A DNA stretch of 64,000 nucleotides. Source: Geovibrio thiophilus (GTDB lineage Bacteria; Chrysiogenota; Deferribacteres; Deferribacterales; Geovibrionaceae). Where the stretch lies: contig NZ_CP035108.1 of the NCBI RefSeq assembly GCF_004087915.1, positions 2,480,001-2,544,000 of the forward strand. Reading direction: 5' to 3'. This document shows, piece by piece, positions 48,488 through 57,472 of the stretch (the stretch's first letter is position 1; each line of letters opens with the position of its first letter). Both the position numbers and the translations under genes were made by a program. The notes below the pieces were generated by a model. That model had not been told where the DNA came from, ran no database searches, and saw only the letters and a program-made list of their open reading frames with translations.

Positions 48488-48584
48488 AAAAAAAACTCCG
48501 CATCCGCCTGTTAACTCATGTGTACCGTAAAGGGCATTCAATGGCAAGAGGTTCGGCATTCTATGCTGTGAGCGATATATTAAA

Positions 48585-48613
48585 TTGACTCTTTTGTAAA
48601 TTAACACTAAGAT
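48585..48613 (+). promoter_or_regulatory. Likely promoter of the AraC-type regulator
   Basis: TTGACT at 48585-48590 and TAAGAT at 48608-48613 are separated by 17 bp, a good sigma-70-type arrangement. They lie 32 bp upstream of the regulator ATG in the divergent prmC gap. Confidence 0.55.
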
Positions 48614-48644
48614 AGTTAGAATATTAAAACAATGGTATTGCGGA

Positions 48645-49655
48645 ATGCTGAGCGAAATATCGGTTTCAATTAATGAATCAGTGAAAAATACTGACAATGG
48701 CGCAGTGCGTCCCATGTCTTCACCTTATCTTAAGTATGCCAAGGAATACCTTATCACCCCCGAGATAGGATATTACTCAATGGATGTTCCATCCGGTGAA
48801 GAACTGAAAACAGGCTTTCAGACAGCGAACAGCTCACTTGGGATCATATTCTGCCTCGGGGGTTCTTCCGTGTTTACCATCAGCAAAAACGGACTGACCT
48901 ACGAGTACACGCTCCGGCAGGGGGAGTGCAGTATAGCCTATATGCCTTATGCCGCAGGAATCTCAGCAATCGACAGCCGGAAGAGATACAGAGCGGTAAA
49001 TATGTTCATCGTCCCCCTGCGTGTCAGAAACCATTCTTTCGGTCATCCCATGGCGGAAAGCTTTCTTCAGGAGATAACCCGCACAGCGAAAGATAGCATC
49101 TTCCTCACCAAAGGGAACATCACGAAAGATATTCTGAAAATTCTTCAGGAGCTTATAAGCACAAAAGCCTCGGGATTCTCTTACAGAAACCTTGACATAT
49201 CAAGACTGTATGAGCTGGTAATGCTCACCGTGGAAAGCCTGAATACCAAAAAGCAGTTCAGACAGAAAAATATCCTCCAGCCGGAAGATATAAACCTGAT
49301 ACTGAACGCGGGGCGCCTGATAACGGAAAATCTCTCAAATCCGCCAACTCTGGTATCCCTCGCAAAATCCGCAGGGCTTAATCTCTTTAAGCTTAAAAAC
49401 GGGTTCAAAGAGGTTTTCGGAACAACGGTCAACGGATTCATTACCGATAAGCGGATGGAAAAAGCCAAGGTCATGCTTGAAAGCGGTGATTACAGCGTGA
49501 GCAACATCGCTTGGGATCTTGGCTACACCAATGTGAGCCATTTTATCGAGCTTTTCCGCAGGCAATACGGCATGACCCCGGGGAAGCTCCTTTCCGAGCA
49601 GCGCAGCAGGTCGGTCTCCAAGCTTATATCGAGCGCCAGACAAAGCATAATTTAA
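48645..49655 (+). CDS. AraC-family transcriptional regulator
   Basis: A 336-residue protein with an unassigned N-terminal sensing region and a C-terminal double HTH (LVSLAKSAGLNLFKLKNGFKE and VSNIAWDLGYTNVSHFIELFRRQYGMTP). The layout resembles PchR-type regulators that sense siderophores with a TonB receptor. It is divergent from prmC and is followed by the DUF4198 and receptor genes, its probable targets. The ligand is unknown. Confidence 0.9.
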   Translation: MLSEISVSINESVKNTDNGAVRPMSSPYLKYAKEYLITPEIGYYSMDVPSGEELKTGFQTANSSLGIIFCLGGSSVFTISKNGLTYEYTLRQGECSIAYMPYAAGISAIDSRKRYRAVNMFIVPLRVRNHSFGHPMAESFLQEITRTAKDSIFLTKGNITKDILKILQELISTKASGFSYRNLDISRLYELVMLTVESLNTKKQFRQKNILQPEDINLILNAGRLITENLSNPPTLVSLAKSAGLNLFKLKNGFKEVFGTTVNGFITDKRMEKAKVMLESGDYSVSNIAWDLGYTNVSHFIELFRRQYGMTPGKLLSEQRSRSVSKLISSARQSII

Positions 49656-49742
49656 TTTTCGTATATTTTGAATACCTTCTCGGGTAGCGGTAAGCCACCT
49701 TCCGTTTTATACTTCTCTAACTTTTTTCGAGAGGTATATTTA

Positions 49743-50639
49743 ATGAAAAAACTTACAAGGCTTGCGGTCATCACCGCACTTTTTACTCTTCTGGCATCAG
49801 GCACTGCATACGCCCATTACTTCTGGATCAATGCCTATGAATCATTCGCCCACGGCAGCGGTCATGTGCTGATGTTTCTCGGCTTCGGTCACAAGCTTCC
49901 GGCGGATGATCTTCTTTCCGGCGATTTCGGAAACATCTCAGTTCAGAAGCTCCGGATAAAAGGTCCGGACGGTAAAACAACAGATCTCACCGTCCCTGAT
50001 ACTGCCCGCAGGGAGCGCAAAACAACTCCTTGGGGAGCCACACTGGAGACCGGTGACATAGCGCTGACCAAGTTTGCGGCAGCAGCGGAAACTCCTGCGG
50101 GAGTGTATACGGTTTCCGCTCAGTCCGCCCCGATATACATAACAAAATATCTGGACGCAGACGACAAGCCCAAATTCGCGTTCAAGCCGATGAATGAGGT
50201 TAAGGACGCCAAAAAGATCATGGATTCCATTCAGCTCCTCTCCTTTGCCAAATCCCACTTTACAATTGGCAGCGAAAAACCGTCGCCCGAAGCGGGCGGC
50301 ATGCCTCTGGAAATAACTCCGCTGACAAACCTCTCAAACATCAGGGCAGGCGAGCTTGTTTCATTTGAGACAACATTCATGGGAAGCAAAGTGCAGTCCG
50401 GAGCAGACACAGAGTACATCACGGCTTTCTCCGACACTTTCGGAATGCCTGACGGCTACCAGCTTTATTCAATGATTCTCAACGGAAAATCCGCAATCCG
50501 GTTTCCCGCTGCCGGAAACTGGCTTGTCAGTGCCGTTGTCAAAAAGGATGTGGAAAGCATGCCCGAATTGGCGGAACTGAAAGGCAAGGTCAAATCCGTT
50601 TATTACTCAGCAACGCTGAGCTTCAATGTTAAGCCTTAA
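49743..50639 (+). CDS. DUF4198 periplasmic protein
   Basis: About 298 residues from ATG 49743, with GAGAGG upstream; the frame back to 49668 lacks a start signal. It has a signal peptide ending TAYA, then His-rich HYFWINAYESFAHGSGH, the pattern of DUF4198/NikM-like metal uptake accessory proteins. It lies 30 bp before the TonB-dependent receptor and likely helps capture the same metal or chelate. Confidence 0.85.
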   Translation: MKKLTRLAVITALFTLLASGTAYAHYFWINAYESFAHGSGHVLMFLGFGHKLPADDLLSGDFGNISVQKLRIKGPDGKTTDLTVPDTARRERKTTPWGATLETGDIALTKFAAAAETPAGVYTVSAQSAPIYITKYLDADDKPKFAFKPMNEVKDAKKIMDSIQLLSFAKSHFTIGSEKPSPEAGGMPLEITPLTNLSNIRAGELVSFETTFMGSKVQSGADTEYITAFSDTFGMPDGYQLYSMILNGKSAIRFPAAGNWLVSAVVKKDVESMPELAELKGKVKSVYYSATLSFNVKP

Positions 50640-50669
50640 CAATATTCATTTTCAGGGAGAGATAGTTTT

Positions 50670-52832
50670 ATGATGAAAAAAAAGTTTTTCGGTACACTGC
50701 TTGCGGCGGCCGTAATGCTGCCCGTTCAGGCATATGCGGCAGAAAACAAAAACAGCGCTGACATTTACAAGCTTGACAATGTCAGTGTGACGGCAAGAAA
50801 GGCGGAAGAATCCGCAAAGGATGTTCCCTTCAGCCTTTCGGTTATTGACGGTAACGAGCTCACAAATCGGGGAGTTAAAAACTTTGAGGACATGCTCAAA
50901 CAGACCGTAGGCGTTGAGACAAGCACATACGGCGGGGTAAACACCAGAATAGTCCGCATGCGCGGCGTCGGTTCACTCCAGCAGGTCAGCCCCGATGACA
51001 CCTCAGTAATCATCAACATAGACGGCATTCCGAACAACGCGGGCACAGCAACACTCAGCACAATGGACATTGAGCGTGTCGAGGTGCTGAAGGGACCGCA
51101 GGGAACTCTCATGGGGCGCAACAGTCAGTCGGGAGCCATCAATATCATCAGCAAAAAGCCCACAAAGGAGTTTGAAGGTTACGTACGCGGCGAATACGGC
51201 GATGACAACACGTTCCTAACAGAAGGCGCCGTCAGCGGTCCTCTCACCGAAAAGCTCAGCGCAAGACTCGCCGCAAGATATTCCGGCTATGAAAATCAGG
51301 TGAAATATTACCGGACAGATGAACCCGTGAGCAAGCCCAAGGATCTGGGCGTTCGCGGAACACTACTTTGGGAACCTTCATCCAAAACTGAGGTGACCTT
51401 CATCGCAGGTTATGAAGAAGTCAACAACCGCCCCGAGTTCCGTGTGCTTATGCCCTATGACGATAAGCAGGAGGTAGATATACCCGAAGGCGCCTCCGAT
51501 GCGGATAAGGACACAAACAGATACACCCTTGAGGTTCAGCACAGGTTCGCGAACGCGGTCTTCACATCTGTGACAGGTTATACGGACGTGGAATCCAACG
51601 AAAAACAATTCATATACGACGGCGTCCTGTTCAGAAAATTAAGAGGCGTGACCGGAGACGGCAGCAGAACCGTTATCAACGAAAGCACTGCTTTCACACA
51701 GGAATTCCGTCTCTCATCAAAACCTCAGGACAGTATCTTCTGGGTTACCGGTCTCAGCTACTACTATATGGACAGAGATCTGATAAATACAGACGCTTGG
51801 AGCACATTTCAGCCGACCTACACATTCAACGCAGAAATGGATGTGAACTTCAAAACACGCAGTCAGGCGGTTTTCGGGGAAATGACATATCCTGTCACGG
51901 AAAGAATAAAGCTTACCGGCGGTCTCAGATACACATGGGAGAAAAAGGAATACGACGCCGACTGGGCAGCAAATCCGTCTAACCCCAACCCGATTCGCAC
52001 AGCATCCGACAGCGGTGAAATAGATGACGACTACATGACCGGACGCGCGGCAGTCAGCTACGCCCTTACTAAAACAGTGAATATCTACGGTGTTTACGCC
52101 AGAGGGCACAAAACTGCGGGATTCAATGAGTGGGCGACTGGCTTCATCACAGGAACAAGGGAAGACCGTTATTACGATGAAGCAGAAGTTGACAGCTATG
52201 AACTGGGCTTTAAATACGAATCCGCAGACAGGAGATTCGGTCTTAACGGAGCTGTATTCTACAATGATAACAAGGACGACCACGTTCTTGTATACAACTA
52301 CACAATCAACGCCAGCGATGTGGAAAACTTTGATACCGTGTCAAAAGGCGTGGAGCTTGAAGGCTACGCCAGACTGGGCAGATTCCTTATTAACGCAGGT
52401 GCGGGCTACACCGACACAGAGATAAAATCCATACCCGAAGGAAGCGCATCCGGCGCCGAAAAAGGAAATAAGGTTCCCGATACCCCCGAGTGGAACGGGA
52501 CTTTATCCGTGTCATATTTTCACAGCCTGCCGTCCTTCCTCGGTATGAAGGAGCCTGTTTTCTTCTCCAAACTCACAGAGAGATACGTCGGCTCCCGTGC
52601 GGGCGATCCTGCGGACAATTTCGAGTTTGATTCATACCACAAGCTTGATGCCCGCATAGGGATAATGAACGGCGGATTTGAGCTTTACGCATGGGGAGAT
52701 AATCTGCTTGACGAGCGTTATGACCTGTTCGGATGGTATTACGGCGTATCCGCAGTTGACGGTGACAAAGTTGTCATAGGGATGCCGTCCAAAGGGCGCA
52801 CGTTGGGCATCGGCGCGGCATACTACTTTTAA
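50670..52832 (+). CDS. TonB-dependent outer-membrane receptor
   Basis: A 720-residue protein with a signal peptide ending YAA and a TonB-box-like LDNVSVTA. It has a plug domain (residues ~55-170; VPFSLSVIDG, VEVLKGPQGTLMGRNSQSGAINI) and a 22-strand-type barrel ending in Phe (AAYYF). The sequence style is that of siderophore receptors. The AraC regulator and DUF4198 neighbours support metal-chelate uptake; the ligand is not identifiable. Confidence 0.93.
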   Translation: MMKKKFFGTLLAAAVMLPVQAYAAENKNSADIYKLDNVSVTARKAEESAKDVPFSLSVIDGNELTNRGVKNFEDMLKQTVGVETSTYGGVNTRIVRMRGVGSLQQVSPDDTSVIINIDGIPNNAGTATLSTMDIERVEVLKGPQGTLMGRNSQSGAINIISKKPTKEFEGYVRGEYGDDNTFLTEGAVSGPLTEKLSARLAARYSGYENQVKYYRTDEPVSKPKDLGVRGTLLWEPSSKTEVTFIAGYEEVNNRPEFRVLMPYDDKQEVDIPEGASDADKDTNRYTLEVQHRFANAVFTSVTGYTDVESNEKQFIYDGVLFRKLRGVTGDGSRTVINESTAFTQEFRLSSKPQDSIFWVTGLSYYYMDRDLINTDAWSTFQPTYTFNAEMDVNFKTRSQAVFGEMTYPVTERIKLTGGLRYTWEKKEYDADWAANPSNPNPIRTASDSGEIDDDYMTGRAAVSYALTKTVNIYGVYARGHKTAGFNEWATGFITGTREDRYYDEAEVDSYELGFKYESADRRFGLNGAVFYNDNKDDHVLVYNYTINASDVENFDTVSKGVELEGYARLGRFLINAGAGYTDTEIKSIPEGSASGAEKGNKVPDTPEWNGTLSVSYFHSLPSFLGMKEPVFFSKLTERYVGSRAGDPADNFEFDSYHKLDARIGIMNGGFELYAWGDNLLDERYDLFGWYYGVSAVDGDKVVIGMPSKGRTLGIGAAYYF

Positions 52833-52859
52833 GAATCACTAATCCTGTGGTTTTACTGT

Positions 52860-52896
52860 AAAAGATGCGGGGGAGCATATGCTCTCCCGCATCTTT
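52860..52896. terminator. Bidirectional terminator between the receptor and prfA
   Basis: AAAAGATGCGGG pairs with CCCGCATCTTTT, with inner GAG/CTC, and has T/A tracts on both sides. It serves the rightward receptor gene and, on the other strand, the original end of prfA. Confidence 0.88.
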
Positions 52897-52915
52897 TAAT
52901 TTGTTATTGAAAAAT

Positions 52916-53178
52916 TATAATCCGGCTTCCTTCAATCTCTCTGTCCTTACAGCCAAAATCCGCACATCCTGTCGGATTTTGCCACACGCTCGCGCCTTGC
53001 AAAGCAAGCCTTCGCTCCGCACGGCGCAGTTCCATCCATGGAACTGTTATAATCCGGCTTCCTTCAATCTCTCTGTCCTTACAGCCAAAATCCGCACATC
53101 CTGTCGGATTTTGCCACACGCTCGCGCCTTGCAAAGCAAGCCTTCGCTCCGCACGGCGCAGTTCCATCCATGGAACTG
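52916..53178. repeat. Three-hairpin repeat array D with prfA end copies
   Basis: Two 131-bp units. Each has hairpin 1 AAAATCCG/CGGATTTT, core ACACGCTCGCGCC, hairpin 2 CTTGC/GCAAG, core TTCGCTCCGCACGGCG and hairpin 3 CAGTTCCAT/ATGGAACTG. A ~29-bp copy of the prfA 3' end (codons for ERLKEAGL and the stop) lies at 52916, 53047 and in the gene itself, giving the order target-repeat-target-repeat-target. Confidence 0.95.
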
Positions 53179-54249
53179 TTATAATCCGGCTTCCTTCAAT
53201 CTCTCTGCCTGATCGTAAGAGAACAGAGCGTCGAGGATGTCGTCCATTTCGCCTTCCATGAAGCGGTCAAGGCTGTATGAGGTTACGTTGATGCGGTGAT
53301 CTGTTACCCTGTTCTGGGGGTAGTTGTATGTTCTGATCCTTTCGCTTCTGTCGCCGGAGCCCACCTGAAGCTTTCTGCTTTCGGCACGCTCGTCAGCCTT
53401 CTTGCGGATCTCTATCTCAAGTATTTTTGATTTAAGGTGTTTGAGCGCCTTCTCACGGTTTTTGATCTGGCTTCTTTCGTCCTGACAGGTGACAACTATT
53501 CCAGTGGGCATATGGGTCATACGCACCGCTGAGTCAGTAGTGTTTACGTGCTGACCGCCTGCGCCGCTGGCACGGTAGACATCAACCTTAATGTCGGCGG
53601 GATTCACATCTATCTCCACATCCTCCGCTTCGGGCAGAACCGCCACAGTACAGGCGGATGTGTGTATACGCCCGCCGGACTCAGTTTCGGGAATACGCTG
53701 AACCCTGTGTCCGCCGGATTCGTATTTCAGGCGGCTGTAAGCACCCTTGCCCTTCACCATGAACACGATCTCTTTATACCCGCCTACGCCTGTCTCGTTG
53801 AAATCGATTATCTCAGTCTTCCAGCGCTGGTTTTCAGCGTAACGGGTGTACATTCTGTAAAGTGCGGCGGAAAAAAGGGAAGCCTCATCACCGCCAGTAC
53901 CGGCACGGACTTCAACGTATATATTCTTATCATCATAAGGATCTTTCTTCACAAGCAGAAGCTTAAGCTCTTCGCCCAAAGTTTCCAGTTTTTCCCTGCC
54001 CTCTTCTATCTCCATCTCCGCAAGCTCACGCAGATCAGAATCATTAGAAGTCTCAAGGATACTTTTCGCCTCGGCTATAGAGACCTTGACAGCCTTGTAC
54101 TCCTCATATTTTTCCACAACACCCCTAAGCTCTGAGTGTTCCTTGGCAAGCTTCTGAAAGGCTTTGGGATCCTTCGCCGCTGAAGGATCATTTACCTTGC
54201 GGGTGAGGTCTTCATACCTGATGACTACTTCTTCCAGTTTGTCGAACAT
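53179..54249 (-). CDS. prfA: Peptide chain release factor 1
   Basis: A 356-residue class I release factor with the GGQ loop in ASGAGGQHVNTT near 232 and the RF1-type central domain; length is normal. It ends translation at UAA and UAG. The C-terminal codons are duplicated downstream in array D. In related genomes prmC usually follows directly; here the AraC/TonB block intervenes. Confidence 0.97.
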   Translation of the reverse strand: MFDKLEEVVIRYEDLTRKVNDPSAAKDPKAFQKLAKEHSELRGVVEKYEEYKAVKVSIAEAKSILETSNDSDLRELAEMEIEEGREKLETLGEELKLLLVKKDPYDDKNIYVEVRAGTGGDEASLFSAALYRMYTRYAENQRWKTEIIDFNETGVGGYKEIVFMVKGKGAYSRLKYESGGHRVQRIPETESGGRIHTSACTVAVLPEAEDVEIDVNPADIKVDVYRASGAGGQHVNTTDSAVRMTHMPTGIVVTCQDERSQIKNREKALKHLKSKILEIEIRKKADERAESRKLQVGSGDRSERIRTYNYPQNRVTDHRINVTSYSLDRFMEGEMDDILDALFSYDQAERLKEAGL

Positions 54250-54284
54250 TGTTTATTCCTGAACGTATTTTGTATCTTAAAATT

Positions 54285-54407
54285 GAGAGAACCCTTTTTA
54301 ACGGAAAAAAGTGTTCTCTCACACTCTCTCCCAAAAACCTTATTTCCTGCGGTGCAATCACGTTTTTTTAAGGATCCGGGGAAGCTTTTTCCGGAAAAAG
54401 TCTCCCC
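54285..54407. repeat. Conserved-loop hairpin pair downstream of DUF1385/upstream of prfA
   Basis: GAGAGAAC/GTTCTCTC (54285-54320) encloses a loop containing TTTTTAACGGAAAAAA. GGGGAAGCTTTTT/AAAAAG...CCCC forms a second hairpin at about 54378-54407. The same loop with a different stem recurs at 62955-62990, so this is a second palindromic repeat family; either hairpin could act as a terminator. Confidence 0.7.
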
Positions 54408-54435
54408 TTATAAATAATATAAAGTAAATCTTACA

Positions 54436-54716
54436 CTACTTCTATACCTTCAGGCAGTTCCTGAACTGACTTGCCGCATTAACAGGAACATCCTGTCCTG
54501 TTAATGCACACGCTCGCGCCTTGCAAAGCAAGGCTTCGCTTCGCACGGCGCAGCCGCTTCCTGCGCCTGTCAGACTACTTCTATACCTTCAGGCAGTTCC
54601 TGAACTGACTTGCCGCATTAACAGGAACATCCTGTCCTGTTAATGCACACGCTCACGCCTTGCAAAGCAAGGCTTCGCTTCGCACGGCGCAGCCGCTTCC
54701 TGCGCCTGTCAGACTA
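54436..54716. repeat. Three-hairpin repeat array E with DUF1385 end copies
   Basis: Two units with hairpin 1 GCATTAACAGGA/TCCTGTTAATGC, core ACACGCTCGCGCC (one unit has CACGCC), hairpin 2 GCCTTGC/GCAAGGC, core TTCGCTTCGCACGGCG and hairpin 3 GGCGCAG/CTGCGCC. A ~30-bp copy of the DUF1385 gene 3' end lies at about 54437, 54574 and in the gene. Confidence 0.95.
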
Positions 54717-55605
54717 CTTCTATACCTTCAGGCAGTTCCTGATCCAAGGCTGCTTTCAGAGAGATGATGGCGATTTCGAGCTGTTTGTCGTCAGGTTCTC
54801 TGGTGGTTATTTTCTGTACCCAGAGCCCGGGGGTGATGAATATTTTCAGCAGCGGGTTGCCGCAGTGACGTCCGCTGAATTTCAGTATTTCGTAAGATAT
54901 GCCCGCTATAAGGGGAATAAACACGATTCTTGCGCCGAGCTTGATCAGGAAGTGCGAATCATTGGGTATGAGCGAGAAAGAGAGTATGCACACAGCCATG
55001 ACGATTATGATGAAGCTTGTTCCGCATCTGGGGTGAAGTCTGCCCATTTTGCGGGCGTTTTCCACCGTGAGCTCCTGTCCCGCCTCAAAGGTGTAGATTA
55101 CTTTGTGTTCAGCGCCGTGATATTGGAAAACCCTCTGTATATCCTTGAAAAATGAGATTATCCACACATAGAGCACGAAAAAAACCACTCTGATAACGCC
55201 GTCAATGGCGTTATAAAGCAGGGATGATGTCTCAACGGCGGGGAGAATGTGTCTGCTCAGATCTGTAAGCAGCAGAGGGAGATAAACAAAAAGAAGCAGC
55301 CCTAGTCCGAGACCGCCCGCCATGCTGAAAAACATGCCGACTTTGCTTACCTGCTCCTCACCTTCACCTGAGGAGTGATAGGCACTGAAATTAAGCGCCT
55401 TTATGCCGAGAACAAGTGCGTCATAAAGAGCAATAAGTCCTCTGAGCACAGGTTTTTTCAGCCATTTGTTCCTATCCAGACTTACGTCCTGTTTTTTGAT
55501 GATTATGTTATCGTCCGGTTTTCTGACAGCGATTACGAATCTGCTTGGGGCACGCATCATTACACCCTCAATAACCGCCTGTCCGCCTACGTCAAATTTT
55601 GCCAT
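54709..55605 (-). CDS. DUF1385 (YqhQ-like) membrane protein
   Basis: This 298-residue protein has the family opening VGGQAVIEGVMMR and the conserved QYHGAEHKVIYTFE and HPRCGTSF segments. Several hydrophobic helices lie at residues ~90-180 and ~200-240. It is commonly found with rpmE and prfA, as here, but its function is unknown. Both gene ends are flanked by hairpin repeats and by partial copies of the gene itself. Start: ATG 55605 with AAGGAAT upstream. Confidence 0.92.
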   Translation of the reverse strand: MAKFDVGGQAVIEGVMMRAPSRFVIAVRKPDDNIIIKKQDVSLDRNKWLKKPVLRGLIALYDALVLGIKALNFSAYHSSGEGEEQVSKVGMFFSMAGGLGLGLLLFVYLPLLLTDLSRHILPAVETSSLLYNAIDGVIRVVFFVLYVWIISFFKDIQRVFQYHGAEHKVIYTFEAGQELTVENARKMGRLHPRCGTSFIIIVMAVCILSFSLIPNDSHFLIKLGARIVFIPLIAGISYEILKFSGRHCGNPLLKIFITPGLWVQKITTREPDDKQLEIAIISLKAALDQELPEGIEVV

Positions 55606-55619
55606 TCCAATTCCTTAGT

Positions 55620-55776
55620 TGTCTTATAGTTATACAGCTCAGAAACGGTACATCCTGTCCGTTTCCTCACACGCTCGCGCCTTGCAAAGCAAGGCTTCGC
55701 TTCGCGCGGCGCAACTCCGTCCATGGAGTTGTACGTACTGCGGTACACACTCCGCGGACACATACATGTGCCTAAG
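55620..55776. repeat. Three-hairpin repeat F at the DUF1385 5' end
   Basis: Hairpin 1 GAAACGG/CCGTTTC, core ACACGCTCGCGCC, hairpin 2 GCCTTGC/GCAAGGC, core TTCGCTTCGCGCGGCG and hairpin 3 CAACTCC/GGAGTTG. It is followed by further short inverted pieces (GTACGTACTGCGGTAC). Confidence 0.9.
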
Positions 55777-55822
55777 CACCCTCAATAACCGCCTGTCCGC
55801 CTACGTCAAATTTTGCCATTAA
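55777..55822 (-). pseudogene. Detached 5' end of the DUF1385 gene
   Basis: A start codon with its own AAGGAAT site encodes MAKFDVGGQAVIEGA and then a stop. The first 14 codons are identical in DNA to the start of the intact gene at 55605. This appears to be the original 5' end, now separated from the gene by repeat F; it could still be translated as a short leader peptide. Confidence 0.85.
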
Positions 55823-55858
55823 ACATTCCTTGATTTAATATATCCAATACCTTTTCCT

Positions 55859-55920
55859 GTCATTCTGAACGGAGTGAAGAATCCATTCCGATTGAGATTC
55901 TTCGCTTTGCTCAGAATGAC
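55859..55920. repeat. GTCATTCTGA inverted repeat
   Basis: GTCATTCTGA...GAAGAATC and its inverted form GATTCTTC...TCAGAATGAC form a long palindrome. It is a recognised kind of interspersed repeat in many bacteria and may also end thyX transcription. Confidence 0.8.
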
Positions 55921-56041
55921 GCATACAAGCGTAAAGCTCTTTCTGCCTCAGACACACTGACGTGTCCGGAAAACAAACCAATTTTATCGTTTGATAAATA
56001 TATACACTTTTCATAATACTTAAAGATAAAACTAAGATAAG

Positions 56042-56794
56042 CTAACGCTCTTTTTCTGAAAGGAGGGTTCTGTATTTCTCTCTGACTTCTTTTGCCTTTC
56101 CGCAGGTGAAGGCACCCTCGGGGCAAGCGCCAGATACGCAGCCGGGACCGGAGTCTTTGAATATTGAAGACGCAATTTTATTGCATTCGATAAGCATAAG
56201 CTCCGCCATTTTCCTTATCTCCCACTGCGCCCTGTTACAGCAGCGGATATGAAAAAAGTGGATAAGCTCACGGGCGTTCATGGTGACTATAATTTTGGTT
56301 TCGCAGGCATTCGGAAGCACATAACGCGCGTCCTCAGCAGGGATGCCTTTTGATGCAAGGAGATCATAAGCCTTTGCTATCTCACCCATAATGCGCTCAA
56401 ACTCAAGCTTAGCCTCCGGATCCGCCGCTACTGTTTCGGGAAGAATATATTCAAATCCTCCGCCGTGTTTAACGTATCTCTGGGATTTCTGGGAATAGCT
56501 TGCTATGCGGTGTCTGACAAGCTGGTGAGTAAGAGCTCTGGATACACCTTCAATGCCGAAAGTGAACGAGACATGCTCAAGGACTGAGTGATGCCCGATG
56601 GAGACTATTTTCTCTATGAATTTTTTCTGCTCACTGGCAGAGACCTTTTCAAAGAGGTCGTCTATTCCTGCATCGGAATAACAGAGTTTGGCGGCCATTG
56701 CCGCCGTAAGTTCACCTTCTGCGGTGCAGTTCAGCAGGCGGACGTTTATTTCCGCCGGCTGTAATTCAGCAGAACCGTTTTTCTGCCCGCACAT
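56042..56794 (-). CDS. thyX: FAD-dependent thymidylate synthase
   Basis: A 250-residue protein with the ThyX signature [14 protein letters not shown] (RHR-x7-S) near residue 93. Further conserved elements are [12 protein letters not shown] and the later [12 protein letters not shown]. It makes dTMP using FAD, NADPH and methylene-folate. The N-terminal extension is slightly long; the start has only a weak ribosome site. It lies 8 bp after rpmE. Confidence 0.95.
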   Translation of the reverse strand: MCGQKNGSAELQPAEINVRLLNCTAEGELTAAMAAKLCYSDAGIDDLFEKVSASEQKKFIEKIVSIGHHSVLEHVSFTFGIEGVSRALTHQLVRHRIASYSQKSQRYVKHGGGFEYILPETVAADPEAKLEFERIMGEIAKAYDLLASKGIPAEDARYVLPNACETKIIVTMNARELIHFFHIRCCNRAQWEIRKMAELMLIECNKIASSIFKDSGPGCVSGACPEGAFTCGKAKEVREKYRTLLSEKER

Positions 56795-56802
56795 CTGTGA
56801 AA

Positions 56803-57015
56803 TTAACCCTGAGTTTTGCCGTATTTCTTCATGAATTTCTCAACACGACCAGCCGTATCGAGGAATTTCTGTTTACCTGTGAAGAAGGGGTGGCATTCGG
56901 AGCAGATAGCAACATTTGCTTTAGCGGGATTAACAGTCGATTTTGTTTTAATCTCGCTTCCGCATGCGCATTTGAAAACCACTTCTTTGTAATCAGGGTG
57001 GATACCTTTTTTCAT
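56803..57015 (-). CDS. rpmE: 50S ribosomal protein L31
   Basis: A 70-residue protein with MKKGIHPDY at the start and the zinc ligands in CACG and CSECH, so it is the zinc-containing form. It is the first of the rpmE-thyX-DUF1385-prfA run. Its 5' leader is filled by repeat array G. Confidence 0.96.
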   Translation of the reverse strand: MKKGIHPDYKEVVFKCACGSEIKTKSTVNPAKANVAICSECHPFFTGKQKFLDTAGRVEKFMKKYGKTQG

Positions 57016-57021
57016 CTTACG

Positions 57022-57305
57022 TACCTCTATATTTTATAATGCAAAAACCTGCGTCCTGCGGTTTTTGCATACACGCTCGCACCGAAACAAGTTCGGCTTC
57101 GCTGCGCACGGCGCGGTTTCTTCCTGAAACCGTACAAAAAAAACCGCATGCTCTTATAGTTTATAATGCAAAAACCTGCGTCCTGCGGTTTTTGCATACA
57201 CGCTCGCGCCGAAACAAGTTCGGCTTCGCTGCGCACGGCGCGGTTTCTTCCTGAAACCGTACAAAAAAACCGCATACTCTTATAGTTTATAATGCAAAAA
57301 CCACA
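57022..57305. repeat. Three-hairpin repeat array G upstream of rpmE
   Basis: Two units with hairpin 1 GCAAAAACC/GGTTTTTGC, core ACACGCTCGC-CC, hairpin 2 CCGAAAC/GTT(T)CGG, core TTCGCTGCGCACGGCG and hairpin 3 CGGTTTC/GAAACCG. A ~26-bp phrase (CTTATAGTTTATAATGC plus AAAAACC) recurs three times as the flanking duplicated target. Confidence 0.93.
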
Positions 57306-57472
57306 CAGGGTTTGCATATGTTTTCCTTTGTCAGTGCTGTCCATATAAAATACGGCGCATTGATTTACAGGTCAAGGGAAGAGGTTATACCACAACCGCA
57401 AACCCTTTTCAAGAACAATCCTCTGAAAGCTGTCCGCCGGAGGATTTTGGAACATCCTGCGGCTCACACCCT

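Noticed and set aside
52865-53212. Frames encoding repeated LQSKPSLRTAQFHPWN-like peptides, also at 55619 and 57027
   Set aside because: These arise from the three-hairpin repeat core in different frames and directions. They have no ribosome-binding sites and vary with the DNA arms.
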